Assembly: GCA_019429205.1 (NCBI GenBank)
Contig: JAHYIT010000033.1
Span: 1-36,980 of the forward strand
From: Mariniphaga sp.
GTDB lineage: Bacteria > Bacteroidota > Bacteroidia > Bacteroidales > Prolixibacteraceae
Direction of reading: 5' to 3'
DNA: 36,980 nt
Shown here one piece after another: positions 25,733 through 34,296 of the stretch; positions within the stretch are counted from its first letter, which is position 1; each line of letters starts with the position of its first letter. The notes below the pieces were generated by a model. The model was not told the DNA's origin. It ran no database searches and was given only the letters and a program-made list of their open reading frames with translations. A program made the position numbers and the translations under genes.

Positions 25733-26629
25733 ATGGCATCTGATTTTGGAAAAACATGGTGGGGCGAACAATGGCTGAATTCGCTGAACAACATCGACTA
25801 CAGTAACCGCTTACCTCGCGGCGCTTCGTATGCCCGGAAAGGGGCGGTTGAAAAAATTAAAGTTACCGGCAACCATATTACTGCAAAAGTTCGTGGAAGG
25901 CGGCCTTCGCCCTACAAGGTGGACATTATTCTGCCGCCGTTTTTCGACCCGGAGCTGGGTAACTTTATGGCCGATTTCACCAAACGTCCGGTTATTATTT
26001 CCAAACTGCTGAACCGCGAGCTCGACCCCGTTGTGCTTGAATTGGCCCAACAACACGGACTGAAAGTTTTTCCAGGCCAGTGGAACGACCTGAAAATGCA
26101 ATGCTCATGTCCCGACTGGGCTGTGCCCTGCAAACACCTTGCTTCAGTAATTTACAAGGTCTCAGCGGAAATCGACAACAATCCATTCCTGGTATTTTCA
26201 TTACACAACGTTGATCTGTTTTCGGAATTGGAGAAACTCGGCATTTTCATCAATAAACAGCACATTGAAATTCCCAAAATCCAGGACCTCTTTTTTGGGA
26301 AGAAAAAGGTAGATAAAAAATACAATCCGGAACAGGCCTACCGGAAACTTTCCTTAACCAAACTGGAACCCATTCATGGGCCGCTAACCTCGCTGCTCTC
26401 ACCCAACCCGGCATTTTACACGGCATCGGGAAGCGATTTCCGTGATAAATACCTGTCCACGCTTAACCGTATTGTTAAAAATACGCAGCGGGCAGCCAGC
26501 GGAAAAATTGCCCTGCCCGAATTTTTCGCGAAGGCCTGGTCCGAAGAACAGCACATCGGGTACCATACAACCAACCAGGTTCGCCTCGATGAATCGTTAA
26601 AGGCGAAAATTCTATATTTCGCGGGGTAA
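25733..26629 (+). CDS. SWIM zinc-finger protein, probably the 5' part of a frameshifted SWIM-SNF2 gene
   Basis: A 298-codon frame starting MASDFGKTWWGEQWLNSL, a typical opening of SWIM proteins paired with SNF2 helicases. The SWIM finger is CSCPDWAVPCKH: Cys124, Cys126, Cys133, His135. It ends ...KILYFAG at a TAA straight after a GGGG run. Removing one G continues the frame as YFAGNYRPVLIVEE into the helicase, giving one protein of about 1008 residues. The SWIM part should bind DNA or protein. Either the gene is genuinely split (or frameshifted by the ribosome), or the base is a sequencing error. Confidence 0.85.
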   Translation: MASDFGKTWWGEQWLNSLNNIDYSNRLPRGASYARKGAVEKIKVTGNHITAKVRGRRPSPYKVDIILPPFFDPELGNFMADFTKRPVIISKLLNRELDPVVLELAQQHGLKVFPGQWNDLKMQCSCPDWAVPCKHLASVIYKVSAEIDNNPFLVFSLHNVDLFSELEKLGIFINKQHIEIPKIQDLFFGKKKVDKKYNPEQAYRKLSLTKLEPIHGPLTSLLSPNPAFYTASGSDFRDKYLSTLNRIVKNTQRAASGKIALPEFFAKAWSEEQHIGYHTTNQVRLDESLKAKILYFAG

Positions 26630-26639
26630 TTACCGCCCC

Positions 26640-28760
26640 GTGCTGATTGTAGAAGAAACCAATGAGGACAGATTCAGGATTTTAATAAACATTCAGGATT
26701 TAAAAGGTTTGTGGGACGAGCCTGTTCCCCTGATTGATGTTTTGGCTTTGGACAAATACGCTCACCGGCGATTCGAAATTTTACAGTCGTTGGCCCAGTT
26801 AAGCAGCTTTATTCCCGGTCTCGATGCCTTTATCAACTCCGGCGGAAAGAAGGAACTGTTGATGGACTCCCAAACGTTTTCCCCTTTTCTGATGCAAATG
26901 ATTCCGGCCATCCAACTGCTCGATATTTCGGTGTTGCTGCCCAAATCGCTGCAACATATCCTGAAACCAAAACCCAGCGTAAAACTGAAAAGCAAAACCT
27001 CCGGAAAATCTTATTTGCGGCTCGACAAACTTCTTGACTTTGAGTGGCAGGTTGCCGTTGGAGATACCATAATGGATGAAGTCGAATTCAGGAAGCTCCT
27101 GCAAAAATCGGAGGGGTTAATTCGTTTTAAAACACAGTACATTTATGTGGAAAAGCAGGACCTCGAGAAACTGTACAAACACTTTTCACAGTCGAAGGAA
27201 CTTTCGTCGGCTCAGATGCTGCGGGCTGCCCTTTCGGGTGAATACGCCGGCGCTAAAATATTCATTGACGAAGAGGTGCAAAAATTGATTAAGAAGTTGA
27301 CTGAATTCAAAGAAATTCCTGTTCCCAAAGGACTTGTGGCGCAACTCCGGCCCTACCAGCATCGTGGATTTTCATGGGTTTACCGGAATGCCCGAATTGG
27401 TTTTGGTTCGGTGCTTGCCGACGATATGGGGCTGGGAAAAACCATCCAGGTGATTGCGGCCGTTCTGAAATTCAAAGAGGAAGGCGTGCTGGCCAAACAG
27501 AAAATACTTGTAGTTGCCCCAACCGGCTTGCTCACCAACTGGCAGGCCGAATTTCAAAAATTTGCCCCGGGAATAAACGTTGAAATTTACCACGGTCCGC
27601 AGCGCGATTTAAACAAACTGAACGAATACGACGTGCTGATTACCTCATACGGCATTGCAAGAAGCAACGCCCCGTTGCTGAAAAAAGGAAACTGGCATGC
27701 TATTGTAATCGACGAGGCGCAAAATATTAAAAATCAAAACACGGCCCAAACCAAGGCTGTGAAATCCATTAAATCAGACAATTTTATCGCGTTGAGCGGC
27801 ACGCCGGTGGAAAACAGATTGAGCGAATTGTGGAGCATTATGGACTACAGCAACCGCGGTTTTCTGGGCAGCCTGAAAGAATTTACCGAAACTTACGGGA
27901 ACCCTATTGAGCAATTGAACGACCGCGAAACGGCAGATAAGCTGAAACGGGTAACAGCGCCTTTCCTCATGCGCCGGCTTAAATCGGACAAAAGCATCAT
28001 TTCCGACCTTCCCGAAAAAATTGAAATCGACAGTTTTGCCAACCTTACCAAAGAACAGGCCGGCCTTTACGAAAAAACACTGGAAAAAGCAATGGATGAA
28101 ATTGAGGGAATTAACAGGACCGACCAGAAATCGCTTTTTGTGCGGCAGGGATTGGTCCTGCAAATGATTCTTGCCCTGAAACAAATTTGCAATCACCCCA
28201 CACAATTCCTGAAAAACGGAAAAATGGATGCATCACTAAGCGGAAAAACAGAACTCCTTTTTGATAAGCTGGACAGCATTGTGGAAAGTCAGGAAAAAGT
28301 GTTGTTGTTTACACAATTCACCGAAATGGCAGGTTTACTTCAGCGCTTTATAACAGAACGTTACAATATGGAACCGCTGTATTATCATGGAGGATGCAGC
28401 ATCAAACAGCGTCAGGAAATGATTCACCGGTTTCAGAACAACCATGCCGACAAAGTGTTTTTATTATCGCTAAAGGCAGCCGGAACGGGATTAAATCTTA
28501 CTGCTGCAAGCCATGTCATTCATTACGACCTTTGGTGGAACCCGGCTGTGGAAAACCAGGCAACCGACAGGGCCTACCGAATTGGCCAGAAAAACAATGT
28601 GATGGTGCACCGGTTCATTACCAAAAATACGTTCGAAGAAAAAATCAATGCCATGATTCAGCAGAAAAAAGCCCTGGCCGAAATGACCGTCGCAACCGGT
28701 GAAAACTGGATTGGAAATTTGAGTAATAAAGAATTACGCGATATCTTTAACATTTCGTAA
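26640..28760 (+). CDS. SNF2-family DNA-dependent ATPase/helicase
   Basis: A 706-codon frame. Residues 1-225 match the associated N-terminal region of bacterial SNF2 proteins. The ATPase core has LRPYQHRGFSWV, Walker A DDMGLGKT (261-268), APTGLLTNW, DEAQNIKN and SGTPVENRLSELW. The C-terminal lobe has LLFTQF, LKAAGTGLNLT and DRAYRIGQ. It should translocate on DNA and remodel protein-DNA complexes. The only start in reach is a GTG at 26640 with no ribosome-binding site, and an in-frame stop lies 40 bases upstream. The N-terminus seems to begin in mid-domain, which supports a fusion with the SWIM frame. Confidence 0.9.
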   Translation: MLIVEETNEDRFRILINIQDLKGLWDEPVPLIDVLALDKYAHRRFEILQSLAQLSSFIPGLDAFINSGGKKELLMDSQTFSPFLMQMIPAIQLLDISVLLPKSLQHILKPKPSVKLKSKTSGKSYLRLDKLLDFEWQVAVGDTIMDEVEFRKLLQKSEGLIRFKTQYIYVEKQDLEKLYKHFSQSKELSSAQMLRAALSGEYAGAKIFIDEEVQKLIKKLTEFKEIPVPKGLVAQLRPYQHRGFSWVYRNARIGFGSVLADDMGLGKTIQVIAAVLKFKEEGVLAKQKILVVAPTGLLTNWQAEFQKFAPGINVEIYHGPQRDLNKLNEYDVLITSYGIARSNAPLLKKGNWHAIVIDEAQNIKNQNTAQTKAVKSIKSDNFIALSGTPVENRLSELWSIMDYSNRGFLGSLKEFTETYGNPIEQLNDRETADKLKRVTAPFLMRRLKSDKSIISDLPEKIEIDSFANLTKEQAGLYEKTLEKAMDEIEGINRTDQKSLFVRQGLVLQMILALKQICNHPTQFLKNGKMDASLSGKTELLFDKLDSIVESQEKVLLFTQFTEMAGLLQRFITERYNMEPLYYHGGCSIKQRQEMIHRFQNNHADKVFLLSLKAAGTGLNLTAASHVIHYDLWWNPAVENQATDRAYRIGQKNNVMVHRFITKNTFEEKINAMIQQKKALAEMTVATGENWIGNLSNKELRDIFNIS

Positions 28761-28782
28761 TCTAATCGTTAGCCTTACTTAT

Positions 28783-29148
28783 TTTTTTGCCACCTTTTGC
28801 GACCCCACCGGACAAAAACCGGAAGCAAACCAGGGTGAAGAAAGTTTCAGCTTTTGGCACGTTCTGAATGGTGAAACAGGAAAAGAGGTTCGTGAATCGA
28901 TGGTTCACTATTCGCCAGGCGGATATTTCGGCATCCGGATGGGCGACTGGAAATACATCGATGGTCTTGGTTCAGGCGGTTTTTCGCATCCTTCAAAACT
29001 TTCCCCGAAAAGGAACGGCCCGGTTAGACAGCTATATAATCTGAAAGAATATACGCTGGAAAGCGCCAACCTGTTCTTTCAGCAAACTGAAAAAGTTACT
29101 GAACTGAAGGCTTTGATGGAGGAGGTAATTGAAAAAGGACACCGATAA
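28783..29148 (+). pseudogene. C-terminal remnant of an S1-family arylsulfatase
   Basis: The frame reads FFATFCDPTGQKPEANQGEE, then SFSFWHVLNGE, RESMVHYSPGGYFGIRMGDW, KYIDGLGSGGFSHPSKL, RQLYNLKEYTLESANLF and a C-terminal helix. This is the order seen in the last quarter of bacterial arylsulfatases (ATFADLVG-like block, IRxGDWK, LYNL..D..E..NL). The catalytic N-terminal three quarters, with the CxPxR motif, are absent: the helicase ends only about 20 bases upstream. An ATG at 28900 would give just 82 residues. I read this as the leftover of a sulfatase gene truncated by a deletion. Confidence 0.78.
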
Positions 29149-29169
29149 TTAGGATGGAAGGGGCAAAAA

Positions 29170-29197
29170 GCAGAGGGCAGAGGGCAGAGAGCAGAGA
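29170..29197 (+). repeat. tandem purine heptamer repeat
   Basis: Four consecutive heptamers: GCAGAGG, GCAGAGG, GCAGAGA, GCAGAGA. It lies just after the sulfatase remnant and before an AT-rich operator region, at the edge of the accessory patch. It is probably a slippage-prone microsatellite or recombination scar. Confidence 0.8.
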
Positions 29198-29262
29198 GAG
29201 TCTGATATACATAAAATAGAGACTACGTAAATTAAAGAATAATTATATAGAAATATTTAACT

Positions 29263-29303
29263 CTATTTAAATATTTCGTATTTTTGACAGAATATTTAAA
29301 TAG
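29263..29303 (+). promoter_or_regulatory. inverted-repeat operator around a -7 box, upstream of the AAA ATPase gene
   Basis: CTATTTAAATATT (29263-29275) and AATATTTAAATAG (29291-29303) are perfect 13-base inverted arms with a 15-base spacer. The spacer holds TATTTTTG (29279-29286), a full match to TAnnTTTG. A further half-site, AATATTTAA, lies at 29252-29260. The next gene's ATG is at 29314. A repressor bound to the arms would cover the promoter. The arms could also form an mRNA hairpin. Confidence 0.6.
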
Positions 29304-29313
29304 GTTTAAATTT

Positions 29314-30591
29314 ATGGTTGACACAAAAACAATTTTCAATATTCTTGAAAAGTATAACTTTTGGGATGGAAAAACCATTAAACTTGGCTTAATACGGAAA
29401 GAATACCTCGAAAAATTAATAAACCGGTTAGGCAACAAACTGATAAAAGTATTGACAGGACAACGCAGGTCGGGCAAAAGCTACCTCATGAGGCAACTCA
29501 TTTTTCATTTGCACAAAAAAGGAATTCCCCCTCAAAACATCCTTTACATTAATATGGAAATATCGGAGTTCGGCTTCATTCAGAACACATATGATCTAGA
29601 TAACTGTATTCAACTCTATATAAACAATCTACAACCCGAAGGAAAAATATTTTTATTCATTGATGAAGTTCAATTAATTGACGGATGGGAAAAAACAATT
29701 AATTCTTATTCTCAGGACTATACTACTGAATATGAACTTTTCATCACGGGATCAAACGCTTCTGTTTTATCCGGAGAATTGGCTTCCCTGCTTTCAGGCA
29801 GATATCTGTCATTTGAAATTTTAACTTACTCTTTTACTGAATTTTGTGAGGTTACGGGAAATGAACCCGGTAAAACGGCATTTCTATCCTATCTTACAAC
29901 CGGAGCCCTGCCTGAAATTTTCAATCTGCCGGATATGGAAACAAAAATGCACTACGTGCAGGATTTAAAAAACACTATAGTATTGAAGGACATTATTTTA
30001 AGGCATAAAATAAAGGATGCAGGGCTTTTGGAATCTCTTTTTACTTTTCTGGCGCAAAATATTTCCAATCCGGTTTCCGTGCCCAATTTGGTGAATTATC
30101 TCAAAAATATAAAGGTTGCCACCAATTTCAATACCCTCTCATCGTATATTGAGTACCTGAAGCAAACCTATGTCATTCATGAAGCGGTACGATACGATTT
30201 ACGTGGGAAAAAAATATTGTCGGGCGTAAAAAAGTATTATTTAAATGATCTTTCTTTCAGAAATCTGCTTTTCCCGGGTTTTGAATCCGGATTGGGATAT
30301 TTGCTGGAAAATTTTGTATTTATCGAGTTAAAACGAAATGGTTATGAGGTTTTTACCGGAATCGACAGAAATAAGGAAGTAGATTTTGTTGCCAAGAAAC
30401 AGGGTTTAACCCGTTATTTTCAGGTGTGTTATTTATTAACCGATGAGCAGGTTATCAGCAGGGAATTTGGAAACCTTGAAAATATCAATGATAATTACGA
30501 AAAAATAGTCGTTTCGCTGGATGATGTTTCATTGGGAATCCGAAACGGAATCAGGCATATTCCGGCCTGGCAAACGCAATTCTTTAAATAA
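29314..30591 (+). CDS. AAA-family ATPase with DUF4143 C-terminal domain
   Basis: The protein has 425 residues from the ATG at 29314. Walker A is GQRRSGKS (49-56), Walker B IFLFIDEVQ (112-120), and sensor-like ITGSNASVLSGE follows. The DUF4143 part has YYLNDLSFRNLL, ENFVFIELKRNGYEVFTG and EVDFVAKKQG before YFQVCYLL. This last set resembles a PD-(D/E)XK nuclease core (Glu, Asp, Gln), though I cannot confirm activity. Such ATPases are frequent accessory genes with unknown substrates. It sits behind an inverted-repeat operator and 72 bases upstream of a HicB-HTH gene that has its own promoter. Confidence 0.85.
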   Translation: MVDTKTIFNILEKYNFWDGKTIKLGLIRKEYLEKLINRLGNKLIKVLTGQRRSGKSYLMRQLIFHLHKKGIPPQNILYINMEISEFGFIQNTYDLDNCIQLYINNLQPEGKIFLFIDEVQLIDGWEKTINSYSQDYTTEYELFITGSNASVLSGELASLLSGRYLSFEILTYSFTEFCEVTGNEPGKTAFLSYLTTGALPEIFNLPDMETKMHYVQDLKNTIVLKDIILRHKIKDAGLLESLFTFLAQNISNPVSVPNLVNYLKNIKVATNFNTLSSYIEYLKQTYVIHEAVRYDLRGKKILSGVKKYYLNDLSFRNLLFPGFESGLGYLLENFVFIELKRNGYEVFTGIDRNKEVDFVAKKQGLTRYFQVCYLLTDEQVISREFGNLENINDNYEKIVVSLDDVSLGIRNGIRHIPAWQTQFFK

Positions 30592-30600
30592 TTGCAAATG

Positions 30601-30628
30601 TTTGTAAGTAATAAATTTATTACCTTTG
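30601..30628 (+). promoter_or_regulatory. promoter with palindromic operator for the HicB-HTH gene
   Basis: TTTG (30601-30604) and TACCTTTG (30621-30628) are separated by 16 bases and match the Bacteroidota -33 and -7 elements. Between them GTAATAAATTTATTAC (30608-30623) is a perfect 16-base palindrome overlapping the start of the -7 box. A protein bound there would block transcription. The obvious candidate is the HTH protein encoded immediately downstream, starting at 30664. Confidence 0.6.
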
Positions 30629-30663
30629 TTTTGTAAATTCGATGAGTTATTCAATTCAAAAAG

Positions 30664-31056
30664 ATGAGAAAACCAAAAATAAAAGTAAAAGTTATTAAAG
30701 AAGATACCGGGTACAGTGCTTATAGTGTGGTGGGGAAAAATTTGATTGCCACCCAGGGTGAAACATTTGAAGAACTCAAAGATATGATTCTGGATGCGGT
30801 CAATCTTACATTTGAAGATCAGGCATTTGTTTATTTAGAAAATGAGTTGCAATTTGAATTTGACCTGGAAAGTTTCTTTGATTTTTACAAAGTCATTAAT
30901 GCAAAAGCCCTTTCTGAACGTATTGGAATGAATCAGAGCCTTCTTTCTCAATATATCAAAGGGATTAAAAAACCATCCGCATCTCAAACCAAACGTATTC
31001 TGAACGGTGTTCAGCAAATTGGCAAGGAATTGTCCGAAGTGCGGTTTTCACTATAA
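30664..31056 (+). CDS. orphan HicB-like antitoxin/regulator with C-terminal HTH
   Basis: The protein has 130 residues. Residues 5-60 show a HicB-type fold (KVIKEDTGYSAYSVVGKNLI, TFEELKDMILDAVNLTF). Residues about 77-105 form a helix-turn-helix (NAKALSERIGMNQSLLSQYI, then KGIKKPSASQ) of the XRE/Cro type. This is the long autoregulatory HicB form. No hicA lies on either side, so it is an orphan; it could control itself through the palindrome at 30608-30623, or a distant toxin. It starts 72 bases after the AAA ATPase and ends 11 bases before the oxidoreductase gene, so read-through into that locus is possible. Confidence 0.8.
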   Translation: MRKPKIKVKVIKEDTGYSAYSVVGKNLIATQGETFEELKDMILDAVNLTFEDQAFVYLENELQFEFDLESFFDFYKVINAKALSERIGMNQSLLSQYIKGIKKPSASQTKRILNGVQQIGKELSEVRFSL

Positions 31057-31067
31057 ATCAGGAAACT

Positions 31068-32468
31068 ATGAAACGTCGAAATTTTATTGCTACATCTGCC
31101 GGAATAGCTACCGGCGCTTCACTCTTCTCTAATCCGGCAGGGGCTGTTGTTGCCGGAAACAATAAGAAAAAACTTGTACTTGTTGGCACCGGAAGCCGGG
31201 GCACCAGCTTCTGGGGAAAACGGATTGTGGACAACTACAGCGATTTGGTTACATTTGCCGGACTTTGCGACATCAACCCCGGCAGACTTGAACTGGCAAA
31301 AAAATACATGGGTGTGGATTGCCCGGTTTACACCGATTTCGAAAAAATGATGGCCGAAACACAACCCGATTTAGTAATGGTATGCACCATGGATTCCAAC
31401 CATCATGAGTTTATTGTACGAAGTATGGAACTGGGCGTGGATGTGTTAACCGAAAAACCCATAACCACCGATGAGCAAAAATTGCAGGCCATTCTGGATG
31501 CCGAAAAACGGACGGGTAAAAAGTGCATTGTCGGTTTCAATCTCCGTTATGCCACCCTTCCAACGGCTTTAAAGGAATTTCTGACTGAAAAACCGGTTGG
31601 GGAAATCACTTCGGTTGATTTTAACTGGTACCTGAATGTTTACCACGGTGCATCCTATTTCAGGCGGTGGCACGGAGAGCGCGACAAAGGTGGTACCCTG
31701 CTGGTGCACAAGGCCACCCACCATTTCGATATGCTTAACTGGCTCATCGATTCCGATCCGGTGGAAATTACCGCTTATGGTGCGCTGGAACATTACGGAA
31801 AAAACAACCCGTTCAGGGGCGTTAATTGCAGGAATTGTGCCTACACAGACAAATGCCGTTTTTACTGGGACATCACACAAGACAAACGCGCGATGGAACT
31901 TTATGTGGCCAATGAAAAGTATGACGGGTATATTCGGGACAATTGCCTGTGGCGCGAACAAATTGACATTTACGATAAAATGTCGCTTCAGATTAGATAT
32001 GCCAACAACATCATCGTAAATTACTCGCTTACAACCTATTCACCTTATGAAGGCTGGCGAATTGCTTTTAACGGAAAAAAAGGCAGGGTGGAATCGTGGA
32101 GCGGGATCCCCTGGCGAAGTCAGGAAAAAATGAACCAGGCAACCCTTCATGCGGCAGAAATGAACCAGGAAGATGCCGGTGAAACCGATTATGACGAAAT
32201 TTTCGTGATGAATAATTTCGACCGCGATTACAAAATTATCAAAGTTCAGGCAGCCCGCGGCGGGCATGGAGGCGGCGATTCACGGTTGCAGGACAAAATT
32301 TTCCGCTATCCCGATATGCCCGACCCAATGAAACATGCGGCAGGAACGCGCGACGGCGCCATGTCGTGCCTCATTGGAATTGCCGCACGGAAATCAATCG
32401 ATGAAAAACGTCCGGTAAAAATTGAGGAACTAACGGATATTCAACCGCACCCAACAAGGGGAATCTGA
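31068..32468 (+). CDS. exported Gfo/Idh/MocA-family oxidoreductase
   Basis: The protein has 466 residues. The N-terminus MKRRNFIATSAGIATGASLF is a twin-arginine-type leader (KRRNF). The NAD(P)-binding fold has VGTGSRG (40-45) and the typical TEKPI (128-132). The C-terminal domain has GGTLLVHKATHHFDMLNW, with the catalytic Lys/His region. Four cysteines, C254-x2-C257-x5-C263 and C293, form an inserted motif that could bind a metal or make disulfides. Related exported enzymes often carry NAD non-dissociably and act on sugars, as in GH109. It opens a same-strand run with sulfatase and propeller genes. Confidence 0.87.
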   Translation: MKRRNFIATSAGIATGASLFSNPAGAVVAGNNKKKLVLVGTGSRGTSFWGKRIVDNYSDLVTFAGLCDINPGRLELAKKYMGVDCPVYTDFEKMMAETQPDLVMVCTMDSNHHEFIVRSMELGVDVLTEKPITTDEQKLQAILDAEKRTGKKCIVGFNLRYATLPTALKEFLTEKPVGEITSVDFNWYLNVYHGASYFRRWHGERDKGGTLLVHKATHHFDMLNWLIDSDPVEITAYGALEHYGKNNPFRGVNCRNCAYTDKCRFYWDITQDKRAMELYVANEKYDGYIRDNCLWREQIDIYDKMSLQIRYANNIIVNYSLTTYSPYEGWRIAFNGKKGRVESWSGIPWRSQEKMNQATLHAAEMNQEDAGETDYDEIFVMNNFDRDYKIIKVQAARGGHGGGDSRLQDKIFRYPDMPDPMKHAAGTRDGAMSCLIGIAARKSIDEKRPVKIEELTDIQPHPTRGI

Positions 32469-32505
32469 TTTTTTCTTTAAATTGCAACAACAAATTCAGT
32501 TTATC

Positions 32506-34272
32506 ATGTTTCAAACCAGTAAAACTATTTTTGCCCTCTCCGCACTTTCCATTTCAGCATCGATGTGGTCTTCTGCTCAGGAAATCCAACATCCCAACAT
32601 AGTACTTATTATTACAGACGACCAGGGCTACGGCGATTTGGGATTCACCGGAAACCCGCACGTTAAAACACCGGTTATCGACAACTTTGCACGCGAAAGT
32701 ATCCGGTTCAATCAATTTTATGTATCGCCGGTTTGTGCGCCAACCCGTTCAAGTCTGATGACGGGTAGATATTCACTCCGCACCGGCATGCGCGACACAT
32801 ACAACGGGGGCGCCATAATGGCAACCGAAGAAGTAACCGTGGCAGAGATGTTAAAGCAGGCAGGATATCAAACCGGTATTTTTGGCAAGTGGCACCTCGG
32901 CGATAATTTTCCGTTCCGCCCGGCCGATCAGGGATTCGACGAATCGCTCATCCACCTTTCCGGCGGAATGGGCCAGCCCGGCGATTTTACTACGTTTTTC
33001 AAACGGGACAGCAGTTATTATAATCCGGTGCTTTGGTACAATGGCGAACAAAAAGCGTATGATGGCTATTGCTCCGACATTTTTGCCGATGAAGCTGTTT
33101 CATTCATCGAACAAAATCATAAGAAACCGTTTTTCTGCTACCTCTCGTTTAACGCTCCGCACACACCTTTACAAGTTCCGGAGGAATATTACAACATGTA
33201 TAAAGACATTGACCCGTCATCCGGTTTTGAAAACGACAACAGGCCGTTTCCCATAATGAGCGAAAAAGACAAGGAAGATGCCCGGAAGGTTTATGCCATG
33301 GTGACCAACATCGACGACAATGTGGGCAAAGTTTTGCAAAAATTGGAAGAATTGAAGATTGCAGACAATACCCTTGTTATTTTTATGACCGACAACGGCC
33401 CCCAACAACGCCGTTTCAACGCGGGAATGAGAGGTTTAAAAAGCAGTGTTTTCAGAGGCGGTGTGCGCGTTCCTTTTTACTTGCGGCTTCCGGCTTTGTA
33501 TGAAGGAAACCGGAACATTGAAACCGTTACGGCACATATCGACTTTCTTCCTACCCTGGCAGAATTATGTAACGCTGAAATGCCAACCGACCGCACCATT
33601 GACGGGACCAGTTTTTTACCGCTTTTAAAAGGCGAAAAACCAGAAGTTTTTGAAACGCGTTCGCTTTTTTTCTATTGGACCCGCCGTTATCCGGAGTTGT
33701 ATAACAATATTGCCTTGCAAAAAGGGCCTTACAAACTGGTTGGAAAGACTAACCACGATGCGCCATTGGAGAATTTTGAGCTCTATAACATCCGGGCAGA
33801 TGAATTCGAACTGAAAAACATTTTACCCGAAAACAGATCTTTGGCGTCTGAGATGAAAACCGAACTCGACCAGATGATTCATGAACTTTCGAATTCTATG
33901 CATCTGCAAAATCCTCCGCGGATTATTATAGGAAGTAAACACGAAAACCCTGTTTTTCTGAACCGGAACGATGCTGGCGGCGCTCGCGGAATCTGGACTC
34001 AGGAAGAAGTATTTGGTTTCTGGAGGGTGAAAATTCAGGAAGGAAAATACAATATCCGCTTAAAATTTATACAGCCACTGGAATCCGCCGGAACGATGTT
34101 TTTGGAAACAAATTCAATGATTTACAGACAGGAAAATAAAAATGTCCCGACTGATATTATTGAAATGAAAAATGTTTCATTTTCAGAAACAGAATGTGAC
34201 CTGATTCCATTTTATACCACCCAAAGCAGGACTGTTTTTCCGTTGTGGGTAGAATTGGAAAAGCTGGAATAG
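32506..34272 (+). CDS. sulfatase, arylsulfatase-like (S1 family)
   Basis: The protein has 588 residues from the ATG at 32506, with a signal peptide ending near SSAQ (about 25). The catalytic N-domain starts HPNIVLIITDDQGYGDLG, with calcium-binding Asp38 and Asp39. VCAPTRSSLMTGRY carries the CxPxR signature, Cys77 being the residue converted to formylglycine. GKWHLG and MTDNGP follow. The region after about 465 (GIWTQEEVFGFWRVKI onwards) is an extra beta-rich module, possibly substrate binding. It should remove sulfate esters from glycans in the periplasm. No maturase gene is seen in the window. It lies 38 bases after the oxidoreductase and 25 before the propeller. Confidence 0.93.
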   Translation: MFQTSKTIFALSALSISASMWSSAQEIQHPNIVLIITDDQGYGDLGFTGNPHVKTPVIDNFARESIRFNQFYVSPVCAPTRSSLMTGRYSLRTGMRDTYNGGAIMATEEVTVAEMLKQAGYQTGIFGKWHLGDNFPFRPADQGFDESLIHLSGGMGQPGDFTTFFKRDSSYYNPVLWYNGEQKAYDGYCSDIFADEAVSFIEQNHKKPFFCYLSFNAPHTPLQVPEEYYNMYKDIDPSSGFENDNRPFPIMSEKDKEDARKVYAMVTNIDDNVGKVLQKLEELKIADNTLVIFMTDNGPQQRRFNAGMRGLKSSVFRGGVRVPFYLRLPALYEGNRNIETVTAHIDFLPTLAELCNAEMPTDRTIDGTSFLPLLKGEKPEVFETRSLFFYWTRRYPELYNNIALQKGPYKLVGKTNHDAPLENFELYNIRADEFELKNILPENRSLASEMKTELDQMIHELSNSMHLQNPPRIIIGSKHENPVFLNRNDAGGARGIWTQEEVFGFWRVKIQEGKYNIRLKFIQPLESAGTMFLETNSMIYRQENKNVPTDIIEMKNVSFSETECDLIPFYTTQSRTVFPLWVELEKLE

Positions 34273-34296
34273 AAGGATTTACTAATCAATATAATT

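Noticed and set aside
28900-29148. 82-codon frame considered as a stand-alone gene
   Set aside because: It continues upstream in frame with sulfatase C-terminal sequence, so the ATG is internal to a remnant.
29170-29197. Purine heptamers considered as a CRISPR array
   Set aside because: The units are contiguous 7-mers with no spacers and no cas genes nearby.
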